Assembly: GCA_905220665.1 (NCBI GenBank)
Contig: CAJNAR010000190.1
Span: forward strand, 1 to 64,000
Origin: Albugo candida
Taxonomy: Eukaryota; Oomycota; Peronosporomycetes; Albuginales; Albuginaceae
Length of the DNA: 64,000 nucleotides
Direction: 5' to 3'
Positions 22,598-31,560 of the stretch are shown piece after piece (position 1 is the first letter of the stretch; each line of letters begins with the position of its first letter). A program made the translations under genes and the position numbers. The notes beneath the pieces were generated by a model. It did not search any database. It was given only the letters and a program-made list of their open reading frames with translations, and was not told where the DNA came from.

Positions 22598-23563
22598 TTA
22601 TGTCAAGGTATTTTTAACTCGTAAGCATGTTGCCTGCCCACGAGATCTAAAACTCTTAGCGATAAGCGCGTTGACTCTCTTCATCATGAGGTCTGGAGCG
22701 TCGTTGAGCACTTCAGCGATCCTGGTATCCGGGAGTGTACGTTTCATAAGGTTGTACCAAGCCGTATCCACATACGAACTTGTAGAGATCTCATCCCACC
22801 GTGCTAACACGCTTTTACTTTTGTGTTCGAGCGATATCTCAAGTATTTTCAAATGCCTGAAACGGCGTAAGATTCGACCGGTCAACTTGCCAAATCTTCT
22901 CCGTGCAGCTAGATAGATGGTGCTAAGAACCCCTTGCCTTTCACAATTTTTGATTTTAGGCTTGCATCTGAGAATTTCCGCTGCAACAGATATATCGAGC
23001 CATGGCTGCTCCAATTCAATTTTGACTGGAATATCGAGAAAGATACTCTGTGAGGATTCCTTTCGGAGCATCCACTTCATCACTTGTACTCCTTTCTTGA
23101 GGAGATCATAGGTAGGTATTATTTCGGCTTTCAGAATGAACCGAAGCGTCATGTTTCCACCATACTTTATGGTCGCATTGAGCGTTGTACTATCACTTAC
23201 AGCCAACTTTTGCAGTGAATACTCTCGGTTATCGTATTCTATCGAGAAATCGGCTACCCTGGCTCGTATATCACAGTAGTTCGTATGCCAGGTTTGAAGT
23301 TTAAAAGAGTTGAATTTCTTCTTCGCCACTCTTTTCAGTCGATACGACCACATGCGCTTAAATAATCGTGCTGAGAGCTTGGAAATACCCAGCAAAATGC
23401 CGAAGCTTCGTAGATCCGTCAAAGCACACGCCCGTTCAATTTCTTCTGCCGGCGGATGCTCATCCGATCGGTTCAGTTGACGGAGAAGGAGCTTCGGCTT
23501 ATCAGAAATAGTACAAAAGCAAATGCACGCAGCCACGAACAACTTCAATAGCTTAGTCGCCAT
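22598..23563 (-). CDS. Secreted orphan protein, candidate effector-like
   Basis: A 321-aa frame from the first true ATG at 23563 (the open frame extends to 23614 but begins with GTG). The N-terminus MATKLLKLFVAACICFCTIS is a convincing signal peptide. Shortly after comes LLLRQLN, then an acidic stretch ending AEEIER, which superficially recalls the RxLR-dEER layout of oomycete effectors without matching RxLR. The rest is basic, Leu-rich, with predicted beta segments (NATIKYGGNMTLRFIL, IFLDIPVKIELEQPWLDISV) that might form a lipid-binding fold. I do not recognise a family. Confidence 0.65.
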   Translation of the reverse strand: MATKLLKLFVAACICFCTISDKPKLLLRQLNRSDEHPPAEEIERACALTDLRSFGILLGISKLSARLFKRMWSYRLKRVAKKKFNSFKLQTWHTNYCDIRARVADFSIEYDNREYSLQKLAVSDSTTLNATIKYGGNMTLRFILKAEIIPTYDLLKKGVQVMKWMLRKESSQSIFLDIPVKIELEQPWLDISVAAEILRCKPKIKNCERQGVLSTIYLAARRRFGKLTGRILRRFRHLKILEISLEHKSKSVLARWDEISTSSYVDTAWYNLMKRTLPDTRIAEVLNDAPDLMMKRVNALIAKSFRSRGQATCLRVKNTLT

Positions 23564-23775
23564 CCAACGACAAAATGGAAATGAAAACTCAGAGCATCCA
23601 ATCAATGCAGTCACGTACGTTCAACATTGACACGACCGAATGTTCTCGCGTTCTGACAAAAGTAGGCAGAAATATGTGCATATGTCACAATCGGATACCG
23701 AATAGCTACATAAAAGCTACATAGAACCTCATTGGGTACGACTGTCAGACCTTTGACCCGACCCACAGGAACAAA

Positions 23776-24072
23776 ATGGGATTGGGAGGAATTGTGACGG
23801 GATCGCTCTTTGGATTTTCGACAAAGTTTGGGAGTAATTTGCTGCAAAAGGTTCCAGTGATGCGTGGTTGGTGTTTTTTTACGCACATAAACGTCAGTAT
23901 TCAGATAAACTGTTGTTTTGTATTAGAATCGTGGGAATATGTGCTTCTGGTAGGCGCCGGCGCCTTCGCTGGGAACTATCTAGAGAAAAAGTACTATCGC
24001 GATGTGGAACAAGTCGAAGAAATACGTCATTATCTCGAGAAAAAGTCGCTAACCGATAGGAATACTGAATAA
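23776..24072 (+). CDS. Small single-span membrane protein, possibly mitochondrial
   Basis: The unspliced frame is 98 aa, but an in-frame intron 23867-23926 (60 nt, ending GTATTAG) removes an odd Cys/Phe-rich insert and gives 78 aa; a donor 3 nt earlier is equally possible. The product has a Gly-rich start (MGLGGIVTGSLFGFSTKFGS), a hydrophobic segment WEYVLLVGAGAFAGNYL, and a charged helical tail. Size and layout fit accessory subunits of respiratory complexes, but I cannot name a family. Its stop lies 28 bp from the stop of the convergent RluA-like gene. Confidence 0.6.
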   Translation: MGLGGIVTGSLFGFSTKFGSNLLQKVPVMRGWCFFTHINVSIQINCCFVLESWEYVLLVGAGAFAGNYLEKKYYRDVEQVEEIRHYLEKKSLTDRNTE

Positions 24073-24100
24073 TTTTGAGAGATTCGCCGAAAGTCTTGAA

Positions 24101-25153
24101 TTAAAATGCACATTGATCAACAAAGTGAATTCGCTCACGTGTTAGAGGATGCGTAAATTCTATTGACGTGGCGTGAAGAAGGAGACGATCGGAGAGCTCG
24201 TAGACGTGCTGAGGAGCGTACCACACATCCCCCAAGATTGGATGGCCAACATGACTCAGATGAACGCGAAGCTGATGCGTTCGTCCGGTGATTGGTGTCA
24301 ACTCCAGTAGTGAGGTTTCAGGGTCGTTGGATCGAGATAGCACACGCCAAGCCGTCTGAGCCCATTTTCCGTTCCTTTGCTTGACCATCTGTTGCCGAAA
24401 TCCATCCCCTGCTCGAGCATTCATGTACCCGCTTATGATACCATCCTCGTCCTTTAGCTGACCATGCACCCGAGCGTGATAAATCTTGCGAACCGTTTGA
24501 TCTCGGAATTGTGAACCAAGCCGATCTGCCGCTAGCTTGGTCCAAGCGACTACAAGTAACCCAGATGTATCCATGTCGAGTCGATGCACGATCCAGACGT
24601 TTCCATAGAGTTCTTTCATCCGATGCTGAAGCGATAATTGACTACCTTTACCATCCACAGTCAGCATACCTGAAGGCTTTGACATCACTGCAATCGCATC
24701 GTCGCAGTAGTGGATTTTCAAGCCGCATTCCTGACTCAGAGTTGCTGAATCAATCGGTTGAATAATTGTGTCATTCGTAAGGTAAAGAACTCGATCACTT
24801 GTGATCCCGCATGCATTTTGGAGGTCTTTGGAGGGATTTTGGAGCTTATTGATCAATATGAAACTCGTCAGATGCGTCAGTAGCCAATTTTGTAGAAATG
24901 GGACACATGTTGTGCTCATGAAAGCGTCAATAGAAATGCTATCGTGAACCTGAAGCGCATGGTAGCATCGAATTCCTACGTCTGAACTGTACACTGCGTA
25001 CGGAATCAGCTGCTGAGGCTCAAAACGGATTTTCGACCGTACATCGCGTTTGTGATCGATGCCTAGCGACACGATAAAAGCGAGTTCAAGTGCGAGTATT
25101 TCTTGCTCAAGTGCGCTGCTTATTTGGCGACTACATCGCCGTCTTATTCTCAT
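24101..25153 (-). CDS. RluA-family pseudouridine synthase
   Basis: Single exon, 350 aa. The catalytic motif HRLDMDTSGLLV has the nucleophilic Asp at D193. Downstream are KIYHARVHG, TPITGRTHQLRVHLSHVGHP and ILGD, all standard RluA motifs. These enzymes isomerise uridine to pseudouridine in rRNA, tRNA or mRNA. The N-terminal 150 residues are Arg-rich at the very start (MRIRRRCSRQ) and poorly conserved, which may reflect a targeting region. The start codon lies 64 bp from that of the divergent CoA-transferase gene. Confidence 0.9.
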   Translation of the reverse strand: MRIRRRCSRQISSALEQEILALELAFIVSLGIDHKRDVRSKIRFEPQQLIPYAVYSSDVGIRCYHALQVHDSISIDAFMSTTCVPFLQNWLLTHLTSFILINKLQNPSKDLQNACGITSDRVLYLTNDTIIQPIDSATLSQECGLKIHYCDDAIAVMSKPSGMLTVDGKGSQLSLQHRMKELYGNVWIVHRLDMDTSGLLVVAWTKLAADRLGSQFRDQTVRKIYHARVHGQLKDEDGIISGYMNARAGDGFRQQMVKQRNGKWAQTAWRVLSRSNDPETSLLELTPITGRTHQLRVHLSHVGHPILGDVWYAPQHVYELSDRLLLHATSIEFTHPLTRERIHFVDQCAF

Positions 25154-25217
25154 AAGTGGTAGACAAGGATGTATCCTGATTTCACATTAAAAACACTACC
25201 TGGAAGCAAGAACCGGA
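25154..25217. promoter_or_regulatory. 64-bp shared divergent promoter region
   Basis: Only 64 bp separate the ATGs of the RluA-type synthase (minus) and the CoA-transferase (plus). Both promoters, or at least both 5' leaders, must overlap. I see no clear TATA box. The minus gene's transcription probably starts inside the other gene's first exon, or vice versa. Confidence 0.5.
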
Positions 25218-26838
25218 ATGCTGCGCCGGCAACCTTCAACGTTGTTGCAATTGGCGTGGAGCCATCGTAGTGGATCTCAAAATGAATTTCGCAATATATC
25301 CAGTAAGATATATGTCGATGCGTATCAGGCAGTGCAAGACATCCCGGATAAGGCAACCCTGTATGTAGCGCTAGTAAGTTGTAGCAGATACTGACTATAT
25401 GCTTAGTCTTTTTGGTGGCTTTGGATTATGTGGCATACCCGAAAATAGTATCAGCGCTCTTGTCAGACAAGTATCCTATCGTATACTATTATGATACAGT
25501 ATACTATACTATCGTCCCTTCTTTATACGATAGGGTCCTCGAGAGCTCACATGCGTGTCCAATAATGCTGGATTGGACGACTTTGGACTCGGTCTGCTAC
25601 TTCAAAAGGGCCAAATCAAGCGGATGATATCCTCCTACGTGGGAGAGAATGCATTGTTCGAACAATTGTACCTCACAGGAGCACTTGAGGTCGAATTAAC
25701 TCCACAAGGAACTTTAGCTGAAAGGCTCCGTGCTGCTGGGGCTGGCATTCCAGCATTTTACACTCCAACCGCATATGGAACCATCATTCAGCAAGGAGGA
25801 TTTCCGATACAGCTGAATAGCGATGGTAGCACGGGAATTGCGAGTATTCCCAGGGAAGTACGATGCTTTAATGGACGACATTATGTCTTGGAGACTGGCC
25901 TGGGAGGAGATTACGCTTTCGTAAAAGCTTGGAAAGGCGACGAGCATGGAAATCTAATCTTCCGGGGAACGAGTCGCAACTTTAATGTGGATGCAGCCAA
26001 AGCAGGAAGGATTACGGTCGCTGAAGTTGAGCATCTGGTCAAAGCAGGAGACCTTGATCCCAATGAAATCCATCTTCCAGGAATTTACGTTCAGCGTATC
26101 TTTCAAGCCAAAAAGCTACAAAAACGAATCGAGAACCTCACATTGTGCGACAGTAGCAATTTGAATAAATGCACAACAATCTCACCCGAACGTCAACGAA
26201 TTATAAAACGCGCTGCCAAAGAGCTTCAACACGACATGTACGTCAATCTCGGCATCGGACTACCGACTCTGGTATCGAATCACATACCTCCTGGTATTGA
26301 TGTGGTCCTGCAGAGTGAAAATGGCCTTCTTGGAATGGGTCCGTACCCTATTAAAGGAGAGGAAGATGCAGATTTGATCAATGCTGGTAAAGAGACTGTG
26401 ACGTATCGTCCTGGATCGAGTACTTTTTCTTCATCAGAATCCTTTGCGATGATTCGAGGTGGACACATTGACGTGACAATCTTGGGCGCATTACAAGTCG
26501 CCTCGAATGGCGATCTTGCCAACTGGATCATTCCCGGCAAAATGGTGAAAGGAATGGGAGGAGCGATGGATCTCGTCAGCTGTGGTGGTAAAACTCGCGT
26601 CATTGTTACTATGGACCACAACACAAAGGATGGCGGTCACAGAATCCTCAACGAGTGCACGCTTCCATTGACTGGTAAACAGGTTGTACACCGCATCATC
26701 ACAGAATTGGGTGTTTTTGATATTGTCAAGAATGAGCTCGTACTCGTGGAGATCGCCCCAGACACCACATGCGAAAATATTCGAGCACGCACAGACGCTA
26801 ATTTTAGCGTTTCCAGCGTCTTGAAACAAATGGAGTAA
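25218..26838 (+). CDS. OXCT1: Succinyl-CoA:3-ketoacid CoA-transferase (SCOT), mitochondrial
   Basis: Exons 25218-25360, 25407-25470 and 25534-26838 give 503 aa. Introns are 46 nt (phase 2) and 63 nt (phase 0). The first exon supplies an Arg/Ser-rich mitochondrial leader, then [19 protein letters not shown]; exon 2 gives [14 protein letters not shown], the typical CoA-transferase beginning. The catalytic Glu is in [12 protein letters not shown] at about E331. Subunits A and B are fused in one chain, as in eukaryotic SCOT. The enzyme transfers CoA from succinyl-CoA to acetoacetate in ketone-body use. Intron 2 has a striking inverted repeat, listed separately. Confidence 0.95.
25476..25533 (+). 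repeat. 10-bp perfect inverted repeat across an intron
   Basis: CTATCGTATA at 25476-25485 and its exact reverse complement TATACGATAG at 25524-25533 bracket nearly the whole 63-nt intron 2 of the CoA-transferase gene. The right arm ends precisely at the AG acceptor and the left arm starts 5 nt after the donor. In the pre-mRNA this could form a stem that brings the two splice sites together. The loop is AT-rich with further TATAC repeats. Confidence 0.75.
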
Positions 26839-26892
26839 TTTTGGATGTAACGTGAATACATTTCTACTGCTTTTCATTTCATTTTCTTCAAA

Positions 26893-27226
26893 ATGGCTCA
26901 AACGAAAGGAAAAGAGATCGATTTTGTCGCTCAACAAGCCAATTTGACATCGCAAATCGAACGTGAACGCCTCGCTGCAACGAAATGGTGGGAAGATCAT
27001 GGTCCTTGCTACATGGAGAGTGCCAAGCCAGAAGACTTCACGCTCTCGCATCGTATAAAGCAATTGGAGAAGAAGCTTCAAACACCGGCGTAGGTATCAT
27101 TTATCACAAGAAACACCGCATGAGATTGAATCTCTTTGTAGATTTCAACAGGCAAAGTTGGTGACGACTTCAGCAGCGTATGGTGCTCGCCCGCCCTTCA
27201 AAGAATGCAGGGAGAGAAAGATTTGA
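26893..27226 (+). CDS. Small orphan protein, two exons
   Basis: Exons 26893-27089 and 27142-27226, joined by a 52-nt intron (GTAGGT...TTTGTAG) in phase 2, give 93 aa. Unspliced, the frame stops at 27093 after 66 aa. The product is hydrophilic and helical, with ATKWWEDHGPCYMES in the middle and SAAYGARPPFKECRERK near the end. The Tyr-Gly...Pro-Pro-Phe tail recalls small ciliary microtubule-associated proteins, but I cannot place it in a family. It sits 54 bp after the CoA-transferase stop and 45 bp from the convergent PLD gene. Confidence 0.6.
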
Positions 27227-27271
27227 TACGAGTGTCGAGTATTCCAGGACGGTTTGCTATTTAATATGAAT

Positions 27272-29110
27272 TCAGATTGTTTGATTCTTTCGGTGGTCTT
27301 GCAAATCACAAAAGCTTTCTGGGTCAAGCACCTTACGCACGGGCGTGTGGAACCAATAGAACAGGTATTGCAATTTGTAGTCGGAATTCGTGGGACGAAG
27401 CTGGCCAGTTTGGTCGACTGCGACTTTGTGTAAGAAGTCTGCTGCTTGGAGGAATGTCATTGCAGAAAGTTTCTCCAATGAACTGAGTGTGAACTCGTGA
27501 AAGCGCTTTAGACGAAACTCGCGTGCAGAAGCGGAGACCAGGATCTTATCGGGCGAAGTCTGATATTCCGTATCGACGATACTGGCTCCTATCTCTGTGT
27601 CATGCGATTGACTTCGTCGATTCCAGTTTGCTGATCCGATCCATAGAAAGGCATCATCGATGAGGATGACTTTGCCGTGCATACAGACATTATCAGCGTC
27701 TTTGAGCTCATATAGCTGCACTTTAGTCGGAAATTGTCGCATCATTGGCGCTAACATATCATACCGAAGCTTTTCGTAGCCGAAAATGCGCCAGCCTGTA
27801 GGAATGGGCTGGAGTATGATGACGACCCGCTGGAGACGTGGTAGAACGGTCAACATTGCCTCCAGAAAATCGGGAACGTAGACGAAATACTGATCCTCAA
27901 TGTAGATGAAATTCTGCGCCATCAAAAGTGCTTTCTTGATCCCTGCGTGGAGTGAAAACTCTCCTTTGGGAGCGAACGAATTGTAGGCGCCTTTGTGCTT
28001 ACATCCAAACGTTCGGACAATTTGAACAGCACTTGGACCGGGTTGTGGATACACGAGCGGATCAGCATACTTTCCCGTCGGATCCAATTCAATATTTGCC
28101 AAGGGAGTGTGTGGTGGATTCTTGACACCAAGCTCCGAGTCTCGTAGTTGTTGAATGGGCTCCCCTCGGGCATTCCAGCGTGCAATGTAATTATTCGCGA
28201 CATCTGTTGCAGCAGGGCCATGGATACCGACCTGGGCATCAATCCAGCCTTTGAACTCAAGATTCACACCAGCATTTTCACGAAGTCGCGTTTCGTTATG
28301 TGTTATTGTGTCCCATCGATCTTTGTAAAGATCGACTCCACCAATGTACGCTGTGAGTTGATGATTCCGCTTGATAATAAACATCTTCTGATGGTGAGAC
28401 CCGACAATTGACGGAACTCGGTCGTCGTACACAAATCGAGCCGAGCCATCAAATGGTTTGGGCAAGACGTCGTTCATGACGCGTTGTACCTCCCGGCCGG
28501 CTGAGATTTGGGGACTTGCCCAAATGAGAGCGCGAATGTCAGCGCCTTTGGCTTGTACGACACGTAATATCTCAGTGAGTCTAGTCTGATCGAATCTCAT
28601 CGCTCGTGGATCCATTACGACGTTAGCGATGTTCCATCCAGCAAAATAGACACGATCATTGGTGCTGGAAACAGAGAGCATATCGTTCAATATCGCCGAG
28701 TAATAGTCGCTTGTGACCGGGTACGTGGTGATGTTGTTACCGAGAGAGTATAATTGCAATCCATTGCGAGGCACACCTGACCGTGATGCTCTCATTTCAG
28801 CTTCGGTTAAGAACCATTTCGCAGGCTCCAGCACTGGCTGTATTGGCTGTAGTCTCGTGGCGTTGTATGTGCCCGGGCGAAGAACGCTACTTAATACGCA
28901 TGTGGTGCTTTGGAAACTATAACGACAGGCATGACAAGGCTCACAGATGCATAAGCGATGCAGCATTTTGAATACACTGTGAATACGGCTACATTGGATA
29001 TTACTTTCAAAGGAATCCGCAATGTTGGAGAGAGCGCTTTTAGCTTCCGATTGTTTACATGCGATAGCAATCGCTGCAGCGAGAGCATTCTCTACAAAAT
29101 TCCACCGCAT
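27272..29110 (-). CDS. Phospholipase D-like protein, probably secreted (copy 1)
   Basis: Single exon, 612 aa, ATG at 29110. The second catalytic motif is complete: HGKVILIDD followed by IGSANWNRRS. The first is HHQKMFIIK, which keeps His and Lys but has Lys where HxKx4D requires Asp. Around it are the usual RFVYDDRVPS and YIGGVDLYKDRWDT. The N-terminus has a short hydrophobic run (LAAAIAIAC), then a Cys-rich region at about 40-75, suggesting export. PLDs hydrolyse phosphatidylcholine and related lipids; oomycetes have families of small secreted PLD-like proteins lacking C2 or PX domains, as here. Confidence 0.88.
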   Translation of the reverse strand: MRWNFVENALAAAIAIACKQSEAKSALSNIADSFESNIQCSRIHSVFKMLHRLCICEPCHACRYSFQSTTCVLSSVLRPGTYNATRLQPIQPVLEPAKWFLTEAEMRASRSGVPRNGLQLYSLGNNITTYPVTSDYYSAILNDMLSVSSTNDRVYFAGWNIANVVMDPRAMRFDQTRLTEILRVVQAKGADIRALIWASPQISAGREVQRVMNDVLPKPFDGSARFVYDDRVPSIVGSHHQKMFIIKRNHQLTAYIGGVDLYKDRWDTITHNETRLRENAGVNLEFKGWIDAQVGIHGPAATDVANNYIARWNARGEPIQQLRDSELGVKNPPHTPLANIELDPTGKYADPLVYPQPGPSAVQIVRTFGCKHKGAYNSFAPKGEFSLHAGIKKALLMAQNFIYIEDQYFVYVPDFLEAMLTVLPRLQRVVIILQPIPTGWRIFGYEKLRYDMLAPMMRQFPTKVQLYELKDADNVCMHGKVILIDDAFLWIGSANWNRRSQSHDTEIGASIVDTEYQTSPDKILVSASAREFRLKRFHEFTLSSLEKLSAMTFLQAADFLHKVAVDQTGQLRPTNSDYKLQYLFYWFHTPVRKVLDPESFCDLQDHRKNQTI

Positions 29111-29329
29111 TCTGCAAGTAAATTAAATTAATGAATGCAGAAAAACGCTCATCGAGCGATTTCAATGTGTCGACATGCTACTAACCCGATACCCGTCGTG
29201 TTTTGTGGTACAACGCCTTTCAAGCGCAACGTTTGTCAATGTGGCGATCGCTTTCCAGTTATGTGGACAGTGAGATCACTACGCGGACGACAAGACAATA
29301 ACAATGAGACGTTTGATTGATTTTCAGTG

Positions 29330-31117
29330 TTATGGCCGAGCACAAAAGTTCTCCGGGTCGATTTTTTTGTGAAGGCGTTCGGGAAATCCGTCGAAAGCTA
29401 ACTTGTCATCCAATACCAGCGGATGGATAAGACTATTCAGATCATAGGAGGCGGCATCCAGCGCATCGGCAGTTTGAAGAAAAGTCATTGTCTGTAGAGA
29501 TTCGATCGTGAGCTTGGTCAGCTCACTAAATCGCGTTAGTCGAAACTCGCGTCCTAATTTCGTGACGGTGATGCCATCGGGCGTGGAAACGAGCTCAGTA
29601 TCAATAATGTTTGCAGCGATTTCCGAGTCTTGTGACATACTTCGTCGATTCCAATTGCCTGATCCCGTGTAGTAAAAGACATCATCAATGATCAGCGTCT
29701 TTGCATGGATATATATTTTTGTAGCGGATTTGATACTATACACTTGAACTTTGTATGGAAAAGCACGTTGGAGCTTGCTCATCATTTGAAAAACATACTT
29801 TTCGTACCCGGCCAATTTCTCGCGTCCTTGCGGCACATTCGTGATCACAATGAGACGTTGTAGACCTGGGAGAACGCGTAGTAAAACATCTTGAACAGTA
29901 GTATCGACAGCAAAATACTGATCTTCAATGTAGATAAAGTTTTTTGCCATACTCAGTGCTTTGAGGCGAGACCGATACAGTGAAAACTCGCCTTTTGGTG
30001 CCACCTCCAGGGGTCCTCGGAAGGGATCACATGCAAATGTGCGAACGATTTGTATCGCATGGGTTCCATTGACTGGTACATCCAATGGAGCGCTGTTCGT
30101 TCCGCAGAGACTTTTATCAATGCTGGGTAGGAACGAGTACTTATCGTTATCAAAATCCATGAAATCGTGCATTTTACTGCCACTTGCAGCTTGTGTATCG
30201 TTCCACCGAGCGAGGAAATTGTTGGCAATGTCAAAAGCGGCAGGACCAGACAATCGAACGGCGGCATCGATCCAGCCGTTGTACGCGGAAGAATCACCCG
30301 ATTTTTTGCGGACCGTCTGTGCGTCATGCGTTGACACATCCCAGCGTTCAATAGTGGCATCGATCCCTCCGACAAAAGCAGTCACTGAAGAACCTTTGCG
30401 TATCACAACGCTTTTTTGATGATGGGTAGCACTATTTGATGGAAGACGATCATCGAACAAAAAGCGTGATCCAGGGCTGCACGTTGGGGGTAGGAATTTT
30501 TTGTTGACAGTGTCTCGAACATCTTTGATAAAGTCATTTTCCAACACATTTGCCCAGCTCAGTATGCGAACATCTGTGCCTCTCTGTACACATTGCTGAA
30601 GAACGCTGAGCAATCTCGTTGTATCAGGCGATGCTGCAGCGGGATTGAGACTGATATTGGCAAATCCCCATCCAGTCATGTAAATTCGATCATCGTTACC
30701 ATTCGTCGACCCAAATTCTTCAAGAAGCTGTGCAAAGTACGCTGAAGTCGATGAATAATAAGTCACTCCATTACCAACAGTGTAGAGCTGAAGTTGTATT
30801 CGTGGAATCCCATTCCGGGCGGCTGTCATTTCCTCATCGGTCAAGAACCAGAAGACTGGCTCCAAAACAGGTTGCTCCATGGAGATATCAGCTCCAGTTG
30901 AAAAATTAGTTCCTTCCGGTTTAATTACGCATTGCTTGTTGGCATCGAAATGGCATAGAAAGCCTGGTTCACATGTTTGCATCTTGATGAACCCAAACGA
31001 CTCCGCTCTGGCACATTTTGGTCGCTGATCCGCAGAGACATTTTGAGCTTTCAACAAGACCAAAAAACCGAAAATCCGCAGCAGGTTACGGATGCTTGGC
31101 TGTCGAAAGTGCTGCAT
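29330..31117 (-). CDS. Phospholipase D-like protein with clear signal peptide (copy 2)
   Basis: Single exon, 595 aa, ATG at 31117. A basic start is followed by the hydrophobic core LLRIFGFLVLLKAQ and a likely cleavage after NVSA. A short Cys-containing region (at least CARAE, QTCEPGFLC, QCV) precedes the PLD body. Motif 2 is intact (HAKTLIIDD, TGSGNWNRRSMSQDSE). Motif 1 reads HHQKSVVIR, with Arg instead of Asp. It is a tandem paralogue of the 27.3-29.1 kb gene (219 bp apart, same strand). Sequence alone cannot show whether the altered first motif abolishes hydrolysis. Confidence 0.92.
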   Translation of the reverse strand: MQHFRQPSIRNLLRIFGFLVLLKAQNVSADQRPKCARAESFGFIKMQTCEPGFLCHFDANKQCVIKPEGTNFSTGADISMEQPVLEPVFWFLTDEEMTAARNGIPRIQLQLYTVGNGVTYYSSTSAYFAQLLEEFGSTNGNDDRIYMTGWGFANISLNPAAASPDTTRLLSVLQQCVQRGTDVRILSWANVLENDFIKDVRDTVNKKFLPPTCSPGSRFLFDDRLPSNSATHHQKSVVIRKGSSVTAFVGGIDATIERWDVSTHDAQTVRKKSGDSSAYNGWIDAAVRLSGPAAFDIANNFLARWNDTQAASGSKMHDFMDFDNDKYSFLPSIDKSLCGTNSAPLDVPVNGTHAIQIVRTFACDPFRGPLEVAPKGEFSLYRSRLKALSMAKNFIYIEDQYFAVDTTVQDVLLRVLPGLQRLIVITNVPQGREKLAGYEKYVFQMMSKLQRAFPYKVQVYSIKSATKIYIHAKTLIIDDVFYYTGSGNWNRRSMSQDSEIAANIIDTELVSTPDGITVTKLGREFRLTRFSELTKLTIESLQTMTFLQTADALDAASYDLNSLIHPLVLDDKLAFDGFPERLHKKIDPENFCARP

Positions 31118-31560
31118 TGTTTTAGACGATGGGAAATGTTAGAGTGAGACTTATTCAAACTCACGTGTCGCCACGTGTTTACGACCACCCAACATATATT
31201 CAAAAGATGCACTGTCGTCCTATTCTGTATGTCAACGTACAGAATGAAGCCAATTTCTACGGTCATATCTAATCGGATTTCTGAGCGAAATTTCTCAAGC
31301 TTTACGAGTGAGCTTGAGCCTGCATTCGCTTACTCTTGATTTCAAGCATACAACGATCTGTTTATCAAAGACAAAAGCTGTAAAGTGTGGGCTTTGCATT
31401 CCGAATGTGGAAGCAAACTCTATCATCATTTATTGGCTGCTGGGCTTTAGTCTCACCTATACGGATCAGATTACTCTCATTCGAATTTCAGATTCGAATC
31501 GGTAGCCTCACTTCGCGCTGATGAACCCCTTTTACAGTCTCCATTCAACAACATTCAACG
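31118..31560. promoter_or_regulatory. Divergent PLD promoter region with short palindromes
   Basis: This 443-bp region separates the starts of two divergent PLD-like genes. Near the minus gene are two CACGTG boxes at 31162-31167 and 31172-31177, exactly 10 bp apart. Next comes a perfect inverted repeat, ATTCTGTA at 31222-31229 and TACAGAAT at 31238-31245, with an 8-nt spacer. Near the plus gene the palindrome ATTCGAAT occurs twice, at 31479-31486 and 31492-31499. Such spaced palindromes suggest binding sites for dimeric regulators; function is inferred. Confidence 0.5.

Noticed and set aside
25218..26838. Bacterial contamination or recent bacterial transfer for the CoA-transferase
   Set aside because: The gene has two introns, a mitochondrial leader and the fused A-B arrangement of eukaryotic enzymes.
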